Shown here: positions 32,569-41,828 of the stretch, piece after piece
Layout of the letters: every line of letters begins with the position of its first letter
Position numbering within the stretch: position 1 is the first letter of the stretch
Source of the DNA: Prevotella sp.
GTDB lineage: Bacteria > Bacteroidota > Bacteroidia > Bacteroidales > Bacteroidaceae
Length of the DNA stretch: 64,000 bases
Assembly (NCBI GenBank): GCA_017554145.1
Contig: JAFZIZ010000004.1
Coordinates: forward strand, 62,001-126,000
Direction of reading: 5' to 3'
Position numbers and translations under genes: made by a program
The notes under the pieces: generated by a model
Told to the model about the DNA's origin: nothing
Database searches by the model: none
The model's input: the letters and a program-made list of their open reading frames with translations, nothing else

Positions 32569-33984
32569 TTACTTTTTTGCAAGAGATGTCAGCCACATTC
32601 CCACGAAGGTGAGCAGTCCGTTGAGCATCAGCAACTCATAGCCGAAATGATAGCCTGTGGTATTGCTGACAACCCACTCGAGTGCATAGCAAAGTAGAGG
32701 TGAGGCGATGGCGACATAAGGTATGCAGCGGTCGTTGACGGGGCGATGAGTGAGCAGACCGTAAGCGAACATACCCAACAGAGGACCATAAGTATAGGAG
32801 GCGATGATATAGATGGCATCGATGAGACTGGTGGAGTTGACGGCACGGAACAACAAAATGATCAGTACGAAGACCATGCAAATCATCAGATGAGTACGAC
32901 GTCGTAACGGTTCATCATCAGTTCGTTCACAGATATCAACGCAATAGATGGTGGTGAGTGATGTCAGTGCAGAGTCGGCACTGGAGAATGCAGCTGCCAC
33001 AATACCCAGCACGAATACAAGAGACAGGAAGGACGAAGAGTGTTCCACGTACTGAGGCAATATATCATCACTCATAGCAGGAAGGGCGATGCCTTGTTGT
33101 TGATACCACAGAACCAACAACACTCCTAATGAGAGGAATAGCAGATTTGCGGGCAGGAATGCCACACCATAACTGCACATGTCTTTTTGAGCGCCACGCA
33201 GGGTTTTGCATGTCAGGTTCTTTTGCATCATATCTTGGTCGATTCCAGTCATCACGATGACGATGAATATACCGCTGAAGAATTGTTTCCAGAACAATTG
33301 CGTCGATTCCCAGTCGTCCCATACGAAGACGCGTGAGAGTTCATGATGATGAATTGTTTTGATAGCATCGCTGAACGACAGATGAAGGTCGCCAGCCACT
33401 TGACAGAGGATAAGAACCAATGACGTAAAGAGAAATACCGTCTGCAGGGAGTCTGTCCATACCAATGTCTTGATACCGCCTTGACGGGTATAGAGCCATA
33501 TGAGGAATACCAATAGCAGGGCTGTTACAATAAAAGGAAAACCTAATGGTTGGAAGACAAAATGCTCTAAGATGATGCATACCACATAGAATCTGACTGC
33601 TGCCCCCGTCATCTTAGACAATAGGAAAAACCATGATCCCGTCTTGTATGAACGGTAACCCAATCGTTTGTGAAGATAAGTGTAGATAGAGGTAAGGTTC
33701 AGTCGATAGAAGAGAGGTAGCAATACAAAGGCTACGAGAACGTAACCAAAGATGAAACCCATGCAAGTCTGAAGGTAGGTCATCTGGGAATGAACCACCA
33801 TACCGGGCACCGACACGAAGGTGATGCCCGATATGGATGCGCCTACCATGCCGAAAGCGACCATATACCATGGTGAGCGTCGGTCTGCGCGATAGAATGT
33901 CTCATTAGTAGCCTTCCGACCTGTGGTGCGACTGACTAAAAATAGCAGTCCGAAATAGGCCAAGATGGCAATCAGTATTATCAT
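32569..33984 (-). CDS. Sodium:solute symporter family protein
   Basis: 471 residues, about 13 hydrophobic helices. FGMVGASISGITFVSVPGMV near 50-70 and the GIDQDMMQKNLTCKTLRGAQ loop are SSS-family marks. It imports a small solute with Na+; substrate is not apparent. It begins 3 nt after cydB, so it is cotranscribed with the bd oxidase, a position with no obvious functional logic. Confidence 0.9.
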   Translation of the reverse strand: MIILIAILAYFGLLFLVSRTTGRKATNETFYRADRRSPWYMVAFGMVGASISGITFVSVPGMVVHSQMTYLQTCMGFIFGYVLVAFVLLPLFYRLNLTSIYTYLHKRLGYRSYKTGSWFFLLSKMTGAAVRFYVVCIILEHFVFQPLGFPFIVTALLLVFLIWLYTRQGGIKTLVWTDSLQTVFLFTSLVLILCQVAGDLHLSFSDAIKTIHHHELSRVFVWDDWESTQLFWKQFFSGIFIVIVMTGIDQDMMQKNLTCKTLRGAQKDMCSYGVAFLPANLLFLSLGVLLVLWYQQQGIALPAMSDDILPQYVEHSSSFLSLVFVLGIVAAAFSSADSALTSLTTIYCVDICERTDDEPLRRRTHLMICMVFVLIILLFRAVNSTSLIDAIYIIASYTYGPLLGMFAYGLLTHRPVNDRCIPYVAIASPLLCYALEWVVSNTTGYHFGYELLMLNGLLTFVGMWLTSLAKK

Positions 33985-33987
33985 ACC

Positions 33988-35133
33988 TTAATAGGCGTGT
34001 TCGTCAGTAATCTCCTGTTTGTCGAGTTTCTTTTTGTCAATCGACCACCATGCGTAGACGATATAGGCAAGGACGAAGGGTACTAGGAAACTGACATAGA
34101 ACATCGTTTTCAGTGTGAACTCGCTGCTGCAGGAATTGGCGATGGTCAGCGACGACTGTAAGTCGGCCGTTGATGGATAGTAGGCCGTTCCATTCCATCC
34201 AGCACAGAGCAGCAGGGCGAGGACAACGAGGACAGTGCCGATGCCAGCAGGCCAGATACCACCATTATAGTTTTTAGAGAAGATGGTCTTGCCAATACCG
34301 AAGAGCACCAGTACTACACCTATCAGTAACAGGATGAGTAGGTACCACATCGACAGGAAGTTCGTGAGATACTTATAAGGCTCTATGATGATGGTTCCTT
34401 CTGCCGTGTAGGCATAGCCGTCTTTCACCAGCAGATGGATGAGGTAGGCAACGAAGAGAATCAAGAACGGGATGGCAGCACCTATTAGTCGTACACTGCC
34501 ACGCGAGCGGATGTCCTCATCATCGACATTGTTCATCACATAGAGAATACCTAAGGTACGAGCCAAGAAGACGACTGCCAGTCCGAGAATCAGTACCCAG
34601 GGGTTAAGCAGGGCATCCAATCCATGGGAAGCATTAGCCCAACGACTGATGATCGGTGTGAAAGAACCTGCGTCAATCATATTGTCTTTGGCGATGAGGA
34701 AGTTTGAACCCTCAAAGAAGGTGGCCACTGCACCGCCTAAAAGCAACGGACCTATAATACCATTGAGAATCAGGAACCATTGGAAGGTCTTAGGCCCTAG
34801 GAAATTGCCAAGTTTGTTTTGGAACTCATAGCTGACAGCCTGTAAGACAAAGGTAAACAGGATAATCATCCACAACCAATAGGCTCCTCCGAAACTGGTA
34901 CTATAGAAAAGTGGGAACGAGGCAAAGAACGCTCCACCAAACGTCACGAGGGTGGTGAAGGTGAACTCCCATTTCCGTCCTGTGGAATTGATAACAAGTC
35001 GTTTGCCTTCAGGTGTATATCCTAAAGAACCTATCAAGGAATTGGCTCCTTGTACGAACATCAGGAAAACGAGGATGGCACCCAATAGTGATACGATGAA
35101 CCACCAATATTGCTGTAAGAATTCGTATGTCAT
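33988..35133 (-). CDS. cydB: Cytochrome bd oxidase subunit II
   Basis: 381 residues with 8-9 membrane helices; N-terminus QYWWFIVSLLGAILVFLMFV QG-type, and GRKWEFTFTTLVTFGGAFFA fit CydB. With CydA it forms the quinol oxidase that consumes traces of oxygen in anaerobes. It follows cydA across a heptamer-tract gap of 33 nt. Confidence 0.92.
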   Translation of the reverse strand: MTYEFLQQYWWFIVSLLGAILVFLMFVQGANSLIGSLGYTPEGKRLVINSTGRKWEFTFTTLVTFGGAFFASFPLFYSTSFGGAYWLWMIILFTFVLQAVSYEFQNKLGNFLGPKTFQWFLILNGIIGPLLLGGAVATFFEGSNFLIAKDNMIDAGSFTPIISRWANASHGLDALLNPWVLILGLAVVFLARTLGILYVMNNVDDEDIRSRGSVRLIGAAIPFLILFVAYLIHLLVKDGYAYTAEGTIIIEPYKYLTNFLSMWYLLILLLIGVVLVLFGIGKTIFSKNYNGGIWPAGIGTVLVVLALLLCAGWNGTAYYPSTADLQSSLTIANSCSSEFTLKTMFYVSFLVPFVLAYIVYAWWSIDKKKLDKQEITDEHAY

Positions 35134-35142
35134 ATCCTTATA

Positions 35143-35177
35143 TCTTTAAACTTTAACCTTTAAACTCTAAACTTTAT
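35143..35177. repeat. Heptamer tract across the cydA stop
   Basis: TTTAAAC, TTTAACC, TTTAAAC, TCTAAAC, period 7; the cydA stop codon (35167-35169) is one of its units and the rest fills the gap to cydB. Confidence 0.85.
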
Positions 35178-36813
35178 CCGAATACTCTGGTCCTTTTTTG
35201 ATTTGTTTCAGCAGGATACTGATCTCTACGGCAAGCATCAGCGTGAAGAGGAACAGGAAGATAAAGAAGGTGAGGGCAACAGCACTGCTGTTGATATCAC
35301 TCACAGCCACCCATGTTGGCAGCATGTCCTGAATGGTCCAGGGTTGACGACCGAATTCTGCAACGAGCCAACCGCTTTCTGAAGCGATATAGGCAAGGGG
35401 AACGAGCGCGATGGCTGCGATATAATGCCATTTGGGAAGTCCTGCAATATCGTTCGAGTCGGCTTCCGTCTCAGGTATCACTCCTATGGTAGCGAGCAGT
35501 CTCCGTGTCACAATGGAGAAGAACGGGATCTTGAAGACCATCAGTAGGATGACACTGAAGAACAGGATGAAGATACAACCCAGTCCCACCATGATACGGA
35601 ATGCCCAGAAATTGACGGGGATATAGGGTACGATATCGTTTTTGTCCTTCACGTAGCCATAGCCGAAATACTTCATATTAGCGGTGAGTAGTGAGAGGTG
35701 AGCGGAGAGTTCTGCTTCGCTGGCATCTTCTTTCTTTGCCTTGCGATAGGCTGCAAGGGCTGTAATGGCTTTCTTGCCTCGCTCTATCTTCTCGTCCACA
35801 GAAGGCTCTTTGGTACCGTCGGGTTTAGTATAACCGTTCAGGATGTCGTTGATGCCAGGCACGTAACCATGAATATCGTTCGTTGCCATAAACGAGAGTG
35901 CATAGGGCATTTCCAGTTTCAGTGGAGCCGACTCTTCGTTGGCATAGTCTGGTTGTGCTATAGGGTTCACCCACGCGATGGCAGTCAGTCCTTGGTCGGT
36001 ACCACCGTTATAGAGAGCTTCCATAGCCGCCAGTTTCATCGGTTGTACCTCACCAACGCTTTGGGCCGACTTATGTCCTGTGCATGCAGCACCTACAGAG
36101 GCTATCAGTCCCACGATAGCACCAATCTTGATACTCTCCTTGGCGAGTTCTATGTCCCGTTTTTTCATGAGGTACCAACAGGAAACAGCCACGACGAAGA
36201 TAGCACCGATGATCCATGCGGAGATAACGGTGTGACAGAACTTGTCGATAGCAAAGGGAGAAAGGGCTACATCTAAGAACGACACCATCTCATTGCGCAT
36301 CGTTTCAGGATTGAATTCACAGCCTACTGGATACTGCATCCAAGCATTGGCCACCAAAATCCACCAGGCAGAGATGGTGGCTCCTAAACCTGTCAGCCAA
36401 GTAGAAGCCAAATGGAACCCTTTGGAAACTTTGTTCCATCCGAAGAACATCACAGCGACGAAGGTAGATTCCATAAAGAAGGCGACAATACCCTCTACGG
36501 CAAGTGGTGCTCCGAAGATATCCCCCACAAACCATGAGTAGTTCGACCAGTTGGTACCAAACTCAAACTCGAGGATGATACCAGTGGCAACACCCATCGC
36601 GAAATTGACACCGAAGAGTTTCTGCCAGAACTTTGCCGTGTCTTTCCAGAAAGGCTTTTTAGTACGATAGTAGCAAGTCTCTGCGATGCCCATGATAACT
36701 GCCAGTCCCAATGTCAGCGGGACAAACAGCCAGTGATAGATGGCTGTCAGTGCAAACTGTGCTCTCGCCCAGTTGATGGAGCCGGCATCGATGCTCAATA
36801 GAAAGTCATTCAT
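35167..36813 (-). CDS. cydA: Cytochrome bd oxidase subunit I
   Basis: 548 residues. N-terminal ARAQFALTAIYHWLFVPLTL with the haem-ligand His, the GRQPW motif (EFGRQPWTIQDMLPTW) and several helices identify CydA. A large periplasmic Q-loop region (about 255-400) carries an insertion ELSAHLSLLTA (about 368-378) encoded by a heptamer tract. It oxidises menaquinol and reduces O2. Preceded by DUF4492 (16 nt). Confidence 0.96.
   Translation of the reverse strand: MNDFLLSIDAGSINWARAQFALTAIYHWLFVPLTLGLAVIMGIAETCYYRTKKPFWKDTAKFWQKLFGVNFAMGVATGIILEFEFGTNWSNYSWFVGDIFGAPLAVEGIVAFFMESTFVAVMFFGWNKVSKGFHLASTWLTGLGATISAWWILVANAWMQYPVGCEFNPETMRNEMVSFLDVALSPFAIDKFCHTVISAWIIGAIFVVAVSCWYLMKKRDIELAKESIKIGAIVGLIASVGAACTGHKSAQSVGEVQPMKLAAMEALYNGGTDQGLTAIAWVNPIAQPDYANEESAPLKLEMPYALSFMATNDIHGYVPGINDILNGYTKPDGTKEPSVDEKIERGKKAITALAAYRKAKKEDASEAELSAHLSLLTANMKYFGYGYVKDKNDIVPYIPVNFWAFRIMVGLGCIFILFFSVILLMVFKIPFFSIVTRRLLATIGVIPETEADSNDIAGLPKWHYIAAIALVPLAYIASESGWLVAEFGRQPWTIQDMLPTWVAVSDINSSAVALTFFIFLFLFTLMLAVEISILLKQIKKGPEYSDKV
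35682..35711. repeat. Heptamer tract inside cydA
   Basis: GGTGAGT, AGTGAGA, GGTGAGC, GGAGAGT: period 7, in-frame on the minus strand, in the Q-loop region. Confidence 0.8.
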
Positions 36814-36829
36814 ATTCGTATGATTTAAG

Positions 36830-37054
36830 TTAGTGATTAGCCCGTTCTATCATCTCTGTTGCCACATAGTCAGGTTCTTCGCCCTCGTTGGTGTGGCTTT
36901 TGAGAAAATCAGGAAAGAAAAATAGTTTTAGAATCACAAAGATAATAAACAACTTGATGAGGATGATAGCCCACAAGGTACGCCCTATCCGCATATTGCG
37001 GAAACCATCATAATAGAGGTGAAAGACCTTATACCAGAAGCCTTGTTTCTTCAT
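36830..37054 (-). CDS. DUF4492 small membrane protein of the cyd operon
   Basis: 74 residues: basic amphipathic start (MKKQGFWYKVFHLYYDGFRN), one membrane helix (LWAIILIKLFIIFVILKLFF) and an acidic tail. DUF4492 proteins precede cydAB in many Bacteroidota and may serve as a small accessory subunit, similar in position though not sequence to CydX. SD-like GAGGA lies 7 nt before the ATG. Confidence 0.9.
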   Translation of the reverse strand: MKKQGFWYKVFHLYYDGFRNMRIGRTLWAIILIKLFIIFVILKLFFFPDFLKSHTNEGEEPDYVATEMIERANH

Positions 37055-37085
37055 AAGTTGTCCTCTTTTTTCGTTAATATTGATG

Positions 37086-37093
37086 CAAATATA
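37086..37093 (-). promoter_or_regulatory. -7 element of the DUF4492-cydAB operon
   Basis: TATATTTG on the minus strand, leader about 30 nt. Confidence 0.55.
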
Positions 37094-37123
37094 GTAAATA
37101 AATTCAAAACTGCCAATTTTTCT

Positions 37124-37154
37124 TTGTAGATTTATGGAAAAAATTCTACCTTTG
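37124..37154 (+). promoter_or_regulatory. Promoter of the export operon
   Basis: TTG (37124-37126), 20 nt, TACCTTTG (37147-37154); leader about 40 nt to ATG 37202. Confidence 0.75.
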
Positions 37155-37201
37155 CACCGTTTTAATAAATAAAGGACGAGATACTGTATAGTATTTATTA
37201 T

Positions 37202-38107
37202 ATGGATAAGAAGATTATAATCATCCTTAGTGTTGTGATTGCTCTATTGATTGCAGGAGTGGCCTATCTCGCCTATAACCTGAACCAGCAGACACAAGCT
37301 AATAAGGATATGGAACAGTTGGCTGTACTGGACAAACAGGAGATGGAAAATGAATACCAGCAGTTTGCCGACCAGTATAGTGAGATGAAGACCCGCATCA
37401 ATAATGACTCTATTATCGCTCAGTTGACTCGTGAACAGGAGCGCACACAGCAGTTGTTAGAGGAGTTGAAGAACACGAAGGCTACCAATGCGGCAGAAAT
37501 CACTCGTTTAAAGAAGGAACTGGCTACCGTTCGTGCCGTGTTACGCAGTTATGTGTTGGAGATTGATTCTTTGAATCGTTTGAATCTGGCATTGCAGAAT
37601 GAAAACGACAGAGTGCGTAGCGAGTTGGAAGAGAGTAATCAGCAGAATCAGGCGTTGACCTCTGATAATGCGACACTTTCTGAGAAGGTGGCTATTGCCG
37701 CTCAATTGAATGCTGTGAATATCGATATCATGATGATTTACAAGGCCGCCCTTTCATCTAAGACAAAAGAGCGTGTGAAGCATCCTCATAAGATTGGCGG
37801 TTCTACCAACGAGATGAAGGTACGCTTTGTCCTCTCTCGTAATGTGACGGCATCCAATGGTATGCGTACAGTGTATGTCAGGATTCTCACCCCTACGGGT
37901 AATGTCTTGAATGCCGCAGGTCAGTGTCCTTTTGAGGATAAGGAAGTCGACTTTACGGTGAAGAAAACGATAGAGTACACGGGCGAGGAAATGCCGATGG
38001 AGTTATATGTTTCTAAGAAAGATACACTGATACCGGGAACCTATAGAGTCCAAGTGATTGTCGATGGACATGAGATAGGCACCCGTTCTATAGAACTTGA
38101 AAAATAG
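37202..38107 (+). CDS. Membrane-anchored coiled-coil protein
   Basis: 301 residues: one N-terminal membrane helix (KKIIIILSVVIALLIAGVAY), a long heptad-patterned coiled coil (about 30-180; QEMENEYQQFADQYSEMKTR, EITRLKKELATVRAVLR), then a beta-rich C-terminal domain (about 195-301). No named family recognised. The 3-nt distance to tolC shows it leads the export operon. It could be a periplasmic spacer or assembly factor; inference only. Confidence 0.8.
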   Translation: MDKKIIIILSVVIALLIAGVAYLAYNLNQQTQANKDMEQLAVLDKQEMENEYQQFADQYSEMKTRINNDSIIAQLTREQERTQQLLEELKNTKATNAAEITRLKKELATVRAVLRSYVLEIDSLNRLNLALQNENDRVRSELEESNQQNQALTSDNATLSEKVAIAAQLNAVNIDIMMIYKAALSSKTKERVKHPHKIGGSTNEMKVRFVLSRNVTASNGMRTVYVRILTPTGNVLNAAGQCPFEDKEVDFTVKKTIEYTGEEMPMELYVSKKDTLIPGTYRVQVIVDGHEIGTRSIELEK

Positions 38108-38110
38108 CCC

Positions 38111-39610
38111 ATGAATAAGAAATTAGTTATTTTCCTGTTGACATGTGTGACGCTACCTGTTGGGGCGCAACAGTTATTGACGCTGGACAGTTGTCGGGCA
38201 ATGGCTTTGCGTAACAACAAGCAGTTGAGCATTTCACGCGTCCAACAGGACGTGGCAGTTAATCTGCGCAAGTCGGCACGTACTAAATACCTGCCGCATG
38301 TGAGTGCTGTTGGCGGCTATATGTGGACCAGCAAGGAAATCTCACTGCTCAATGACGAGCAGAAAGAGAAACTTTCAAACATGGGAAGTTCGCTGGCTAC
38401 AGGTATAGAAGGAAAGGTGGGACAGTTAATGTCACAGGTACCGTCTGCTGTCTGGGATATGTTAGGCGCGATGGGTATTACCCAAGAGAGTATTGCAGCC
38501 AACGTGGCTCATCTCTCTAATGCGATTGCTACCCCTCTGAATGGATTCGGTCAGGGCGTTGTCGATGCGTTTCGTTCCGATACGCGTAATATGTTTACCG
38601 GTGCCATCGTAGTGACTCAACCCGTCTTTATGGGTGGTAGTATTATTGCTTTGAACAAGATGGCTGATATCAAGGAGGAACTGGCATGCAACAGTATGGA
38701 GGCAAAGCGTCAGGCTACCTTGTATGAGATAGACCAAGCCTATTGGCAGGTGGTTTCCCTGAAACATAAACAGAAACTGGCAGAGAGTTACCTTGAATTA
38801 ATCAAGAAACTGGATGGTGATGTCCAGAAAATGATAGAAGAGGGTGTCGCTACCCGTTCTGAAGGTCTGAGCGTCAGCGTAAAGGTGAATGAGGCAGAGA
38901 TGACGTTGGCAAAGGTAAACGACGGTCTTTCGCTTTCGAAGATGTATCTGGCTCAGATATGTGGACTTCCGATGAACGAGACTATCATACTTGCCGATGA
39001 GGATACGGAGAATCTCGCTACGGTGGAACTGACACCACAGTTGAATGTGGAATCTGCTGTAAGTAATCGTCCCGAACTGAAGATGCTGCAGAATGCAGTG
39101 GATCTGAGTAAGCAGACGACGAATCTATTGAAGGCTGGTAATCTCCCTCAGGTATCCTTGATTGGTGGCTATGCTGTCAGCAATCCTAATCTGTATAATG
39201 GCTTCCAGAAAAAGTTCACTGGTGTATGGAATGTCGGTGTGATGGTTACCATTCCTGTATGGAACTGGGGCGATGTGACCTATAAGGTACGTGCTTCGAA
39301 GGGAGCCACGACGATTGCCAACCTCGAACTTGATGAGGCTCGTGAGAAGATAGAACTGCAAGTCAATCAAAGCACGTTCCGTGTGAACGAGGCCAATAAG
39401 AACCTGCAACTGGCAATGGCAAGTACCAAGAGTGCTGAAGAAAACCTTCGTACGGCTAATCTCGGATTCCGGGAGGGTGTCATCTCGCCTACTACCGTGA
39501 TGGAGGCACAGACGGCTTGGCTAAAAGCTCAGTCGCAGAAGATTGATGCGGAAATAGACGTGAAACTCAGTCAGGTGAACTTGCAGAAAGCTTTGGGAAC
39601 ATTAGAATAA
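38111..39610 (+). CDS. TolC family outer membrane efflux protein
   Basis: 499 residues, signal peptide MNKKLVIFLLTCVTLPVGAQ. Two OEP repeats are visible (LTLDSCRAMALRNNKQLSIS; YLELIKKLDGDVQKMIEEGV ATRSEGLSV; and a second half AVSNRPELKMLQNAVDLSK, GFREGVISPTTVMEAQTAWL). An insertion of about 80 residues (about 75-155) lies between the first helices, longer than usual. It forms the outer-membrane channel for the HlyD/ABC-2 exporter that follows. Confidence 0.93.
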   Translation: MNKKLVIFLLTCVTLPVGAQQLLTLDSCRAMALRNNKQLSISRVQQDVAVNLRKSARTKYLPHVSAVGGYMWTSKEISLLNDEQKEKLSNMGSSLATGIEGKVGQLMSQVPSAVWDMLGAMGITQESIAANVAHLSNAIATPLNGFGQGVVDAFRSDTRNMFTGAIVVTQPVFMGGSIIALNKMADIKEELACNSMEAKRQATLYEIDQAYWQVVSLKHKQKLAESYLELIKKLDGDVQKMIEEGVATRSEGLSVSVKVNEAEMTLAKVNDGLSLSKMYLAQICGLPMNETIILADEDTENLATVELTPQLNVESAVSNRPELKMLQNAVDLSKQTTNLLKAGNLPQVSLIGGYAVSNPNLYNGFQKKFTGVWNVGVMVTIPVWNWGDVTYKVRASKGATTIANLELDEAREKIELQVNQSTFRVNEANKNLQLAMASTKSAEENLRTANLGFREGVISPTTVMEAQTAWLKAQSQKIDAEIDVKLSQVNLQKALGTLE

Positions 39611-39643
39611 TTAATCGTTATACCGTAATTACGTAATAAGAAT

Positions 39644-40627
39644 ATGAGTGCAAAAAGTCAACATAACAACATCCTGCTCGCCATCTTAGGTTTTGTGGCA
39701 GTAGTAGCCTTGGTGGCTGTAATAGGTTTCTTTGCCTTCGGACGTGATCCTGAGTTGATTCAGGGTCAGGTGGAAGTCAGTGAGTATCGTGTATCAAGTA
39801 AAGTACCTGGACGTATTCTGGAACTCCGTGTGAAGGAAGGCGACTTCGTGAAGGTAGGTGATACCCTCGCTATTCTCGATGCCCCAGAAGTTCGTGCGAA
39901 GATGGAACAGGCACAGAGTGCAGAGAATGCCGCTGCCGCTCAGGAAGAGATGGCTCGCAATGGTGCCCGTCAGGAACAGATACAGGGTGCCTATCAGTTG
40001 ATGATGCAGGCAAAGGCTGGTTTGGAGATTGCTGAGAAGTCATACCATCGTGTACAGCGTCTGTATGACGAAGGTGTGATGAGTGCCCAGAAGCGTGATG
40101 AGGCTTATGCCAACTACAAGGCGATGGAGGCACAGGCAAAGGCTGCCGAGAGTCAGTATCAGATGGCTCGCAATGGTGCTCGTCGTGAAGAGAAGATGGC
40201 TGCTGCTGCGATGGTAGGTCGTGCCCGTGGTGCCGTTCAGGAAGTAAACTCCTATATCAACGAGACGGTACAGATTGCCCAGATGGAGGGTGAGGTCAGT
40301 GATGTCTATCCGAAGGTAGGTGAGTTGGTTGGCACTGGTTCTCCGATTATGAATATTTCTGTCATGAAGGATATGTGGGGCACGTTCAATGTCCGTGAGG
40401 ACCAACTCAACGGATTGGCCGTCGGTAAGACGTTTGAGGCTTTTGTTCCTGCTTTCAACAAGACCATCCAGATGAAGGTCTATTATATGAAGGACCAGGG
40501 CTCGTATGCTGTCTGGAAAGCCACGAAGGCGAACGGTCAGTATGACCTGAAGACGTTCGAGGTGAAAGCCCGTCCTGTAGAGAAACTGGAAGGCTTACGT
40601 CCTGGAATGTCGCTGGTGATTAAATAG
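39644..40627 (+). CDS. HlyD family periplasmic adaptor
   Basis: 327 residues: single N-terminal membrane helix (ILLAILGFVAVVALVAVIGF), biotinyl-lipoyl half (VSSKVPGRILELRVKEGDFV KVGD), Ala/Gln/Glu-rich hairpin (about 80-190), second half (AQMEGEVSDVYPKVGELVGT GSPI) and a membrane-proximal domain. This is the YhiI/EmrA-like adaptor of tripartite exporters. Lies between tolC and the permeases. Confidence 0.93.
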   Translation: MSAKSQHNNILLAILGFVAVVALVAVIGFFAFGRDPELIQGQVEVSEYRVSSKVPGRILELRVKEGDFVKVGDTLAILDAPEVRAKMEQAQSAENAAAAQEEMARNGARQEQIQGAYQLMMQAKAGLEIAEKSYHRVQRLYDEGVMSAQKRDEAYANYKAMEAQAKAAESQYQMARNGARREEKMAAAAMVGRARGAVQEVNSYINETVQIAQMEGEVSDVYPKVGELVGTGSPIMNISVMKDMWGTFNVREDQLNGLAVGKTFEAFVPAFNKTIQMKVYYMKDQGSYAVWKATKANGQYDLKTFEVKARPVEKLEGLRPGMSLVIK

Positions 40628-40662
40628 TTTACAGTTGACTGTTTAAAGTTTGAAGTTGAAGG
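40625..40662. repeat. Heptamer tract holding an adaptor stop and a permease start
   Basis: Begins with the HlyD TAG stop and runs AGTTGAC, TGTTTAA, AGTTTGA, AGTTGAA in period 7 into the TTG start of the next gene. Confidence 0.75.
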
Positions 40663-41825
40663 CGATAAGGCAAATATATGAGATTGCTTTGCGCGAATGT
40701 GACATCATTCGCCATAACCCCATGTACCTTTTCTGCATGGTGATCTTCCCCCTTGCCGTGATGTTCTTCTTCACGTCAATGATGGGCTCTGGACAACCAA
40801 CAGAATTGCCGATAGGTATCGTCGACCTTGACAATACCTCTACTTCCAGACGAATTGTCCGTAATCTGGATGCGTTTCAGACGAGTCATGTCGTGGCACG
40901 CTATCCGTCAGTTAACGAGGCGCGTTCGGCCATCCAGCAGAATCAGATCTATGCGTTCCTGTATATCCCCAAAGGAACCACCGATGATCTTTTGTCCAGT
41001 CGACAGCCGAAGATTTCCTTCTACTATTCGATGACCTCTGTGCTGAGCGGTTCACTGCTCTATCGCGACCTGAAGACTATCTCGATGTTAGGGTCTGCCT
41101 CTGTAGGACAGGCAACGATGCGTGCAAAGGGCTTTACCGACCAGCAGATACGTTCCTTCCTACAGCCTATTGCTGTGAACTTACATCAGATCAACAACCC
41201 TGCCACCGACTATAATGTCTATCTCTCTACGATGATGGTACCCGGTGTGATGATGTTGTTCATTTTCCTGATTACTGCTTATGCTATCGGTACGGAGTTG
41301 AAGTTCAATCGTTCGAAGGAGTGGCTTTCCCTTGCTGACAACCGCATTAGTGTCGCACTCATAGGAAAGTTCTTGCCTCATACCTTGATATACCTGATCA
41401 TGACATTGGGTTATGCGTATTATGTCTATGGCATTTTGGGATTCCCCCATCCGGGAGGTGTAACGAAAATCGTGTTGCTGGCGTTTATGCAGGTGTTCTC
41501 GTCCATGGGCTTTGGCATCTTCGCTTTCGGTCTGATGCCTTCCCTACGCATGTCGATGAGTATCTGTTCCCTCTGGGCGGTGTTGAGTTTCTCCATGGTA
41601 GGCTCTGCCTTCCCCGTGATGGGTATGGATGCACCCTTGCAGTCTTTGTCGTGGCTGTTCCCACTGCGCCATTACTATATGATTTATCAGATATGTGTGT
41701 TTAACGGTAATCCGTTGCTGGATGCCTGGTTCCATTTTGCGGCATTGGCAGGCTTTGCCCTGTTGCCCATCATGGTGGTCAGGAAGATTCGCAATGCGAT
41801 GCTGACTTATGTATATATTCCGTAA
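40650..41825 (+). CDS. ABC-2 type permease (first of pair)
   Basis: 391 residues from TTG 40650; no ATG occurs before residue 25, and the family pattern (IYEIALRECDIIRHNPMYLF) needs the earlier start. Layout: N-terminal helix (LFCMVIFPLAVMFFFTSMM), a large periplasmic domain with the IGIVDLDNTSTSRRIVRNL motif, then five to six helices (about 190-385). Such YhhJ-type half-transporters usually need an ATP-binding partner, which is absent in this operon. Confidence 0.9.
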   Translation: MKLKAIRQIYEIALRECDIIRHNPMYLFCMVIFPLAVMFFFTSMMGSGQPTELPIGIVDLDNTSTSRRIVRNLDAFQTSHVVARYPSVNEARSAIQQNQIYAFLYIPKGTTDDLLSSRQPKISFYYSMTSVLSGSLLYRDLKTISMLGSASVGQATMRAKGFTDQQIRSFLQPIAVNLHQINNPATDYNVYLSTMMVPGVMMLFIFLITAYAIGTELKFNRSKEWLSLADNRISVALIGKFLPHTLIYLIMTLGYAYYVYGILGFPHPGGVTKIVLLAFMQVFSSMGFGIFAFGLMPSLRMSMSICSLWAVLSFSMVGSAFPVMGMDAPLQSLSWLFPLRHYYMIYQICVFNGNPLLDAWFHFAALAGFALLPIMVVRKIRNAMLTYVYIP

Positions 41826-41828
41826 AAG

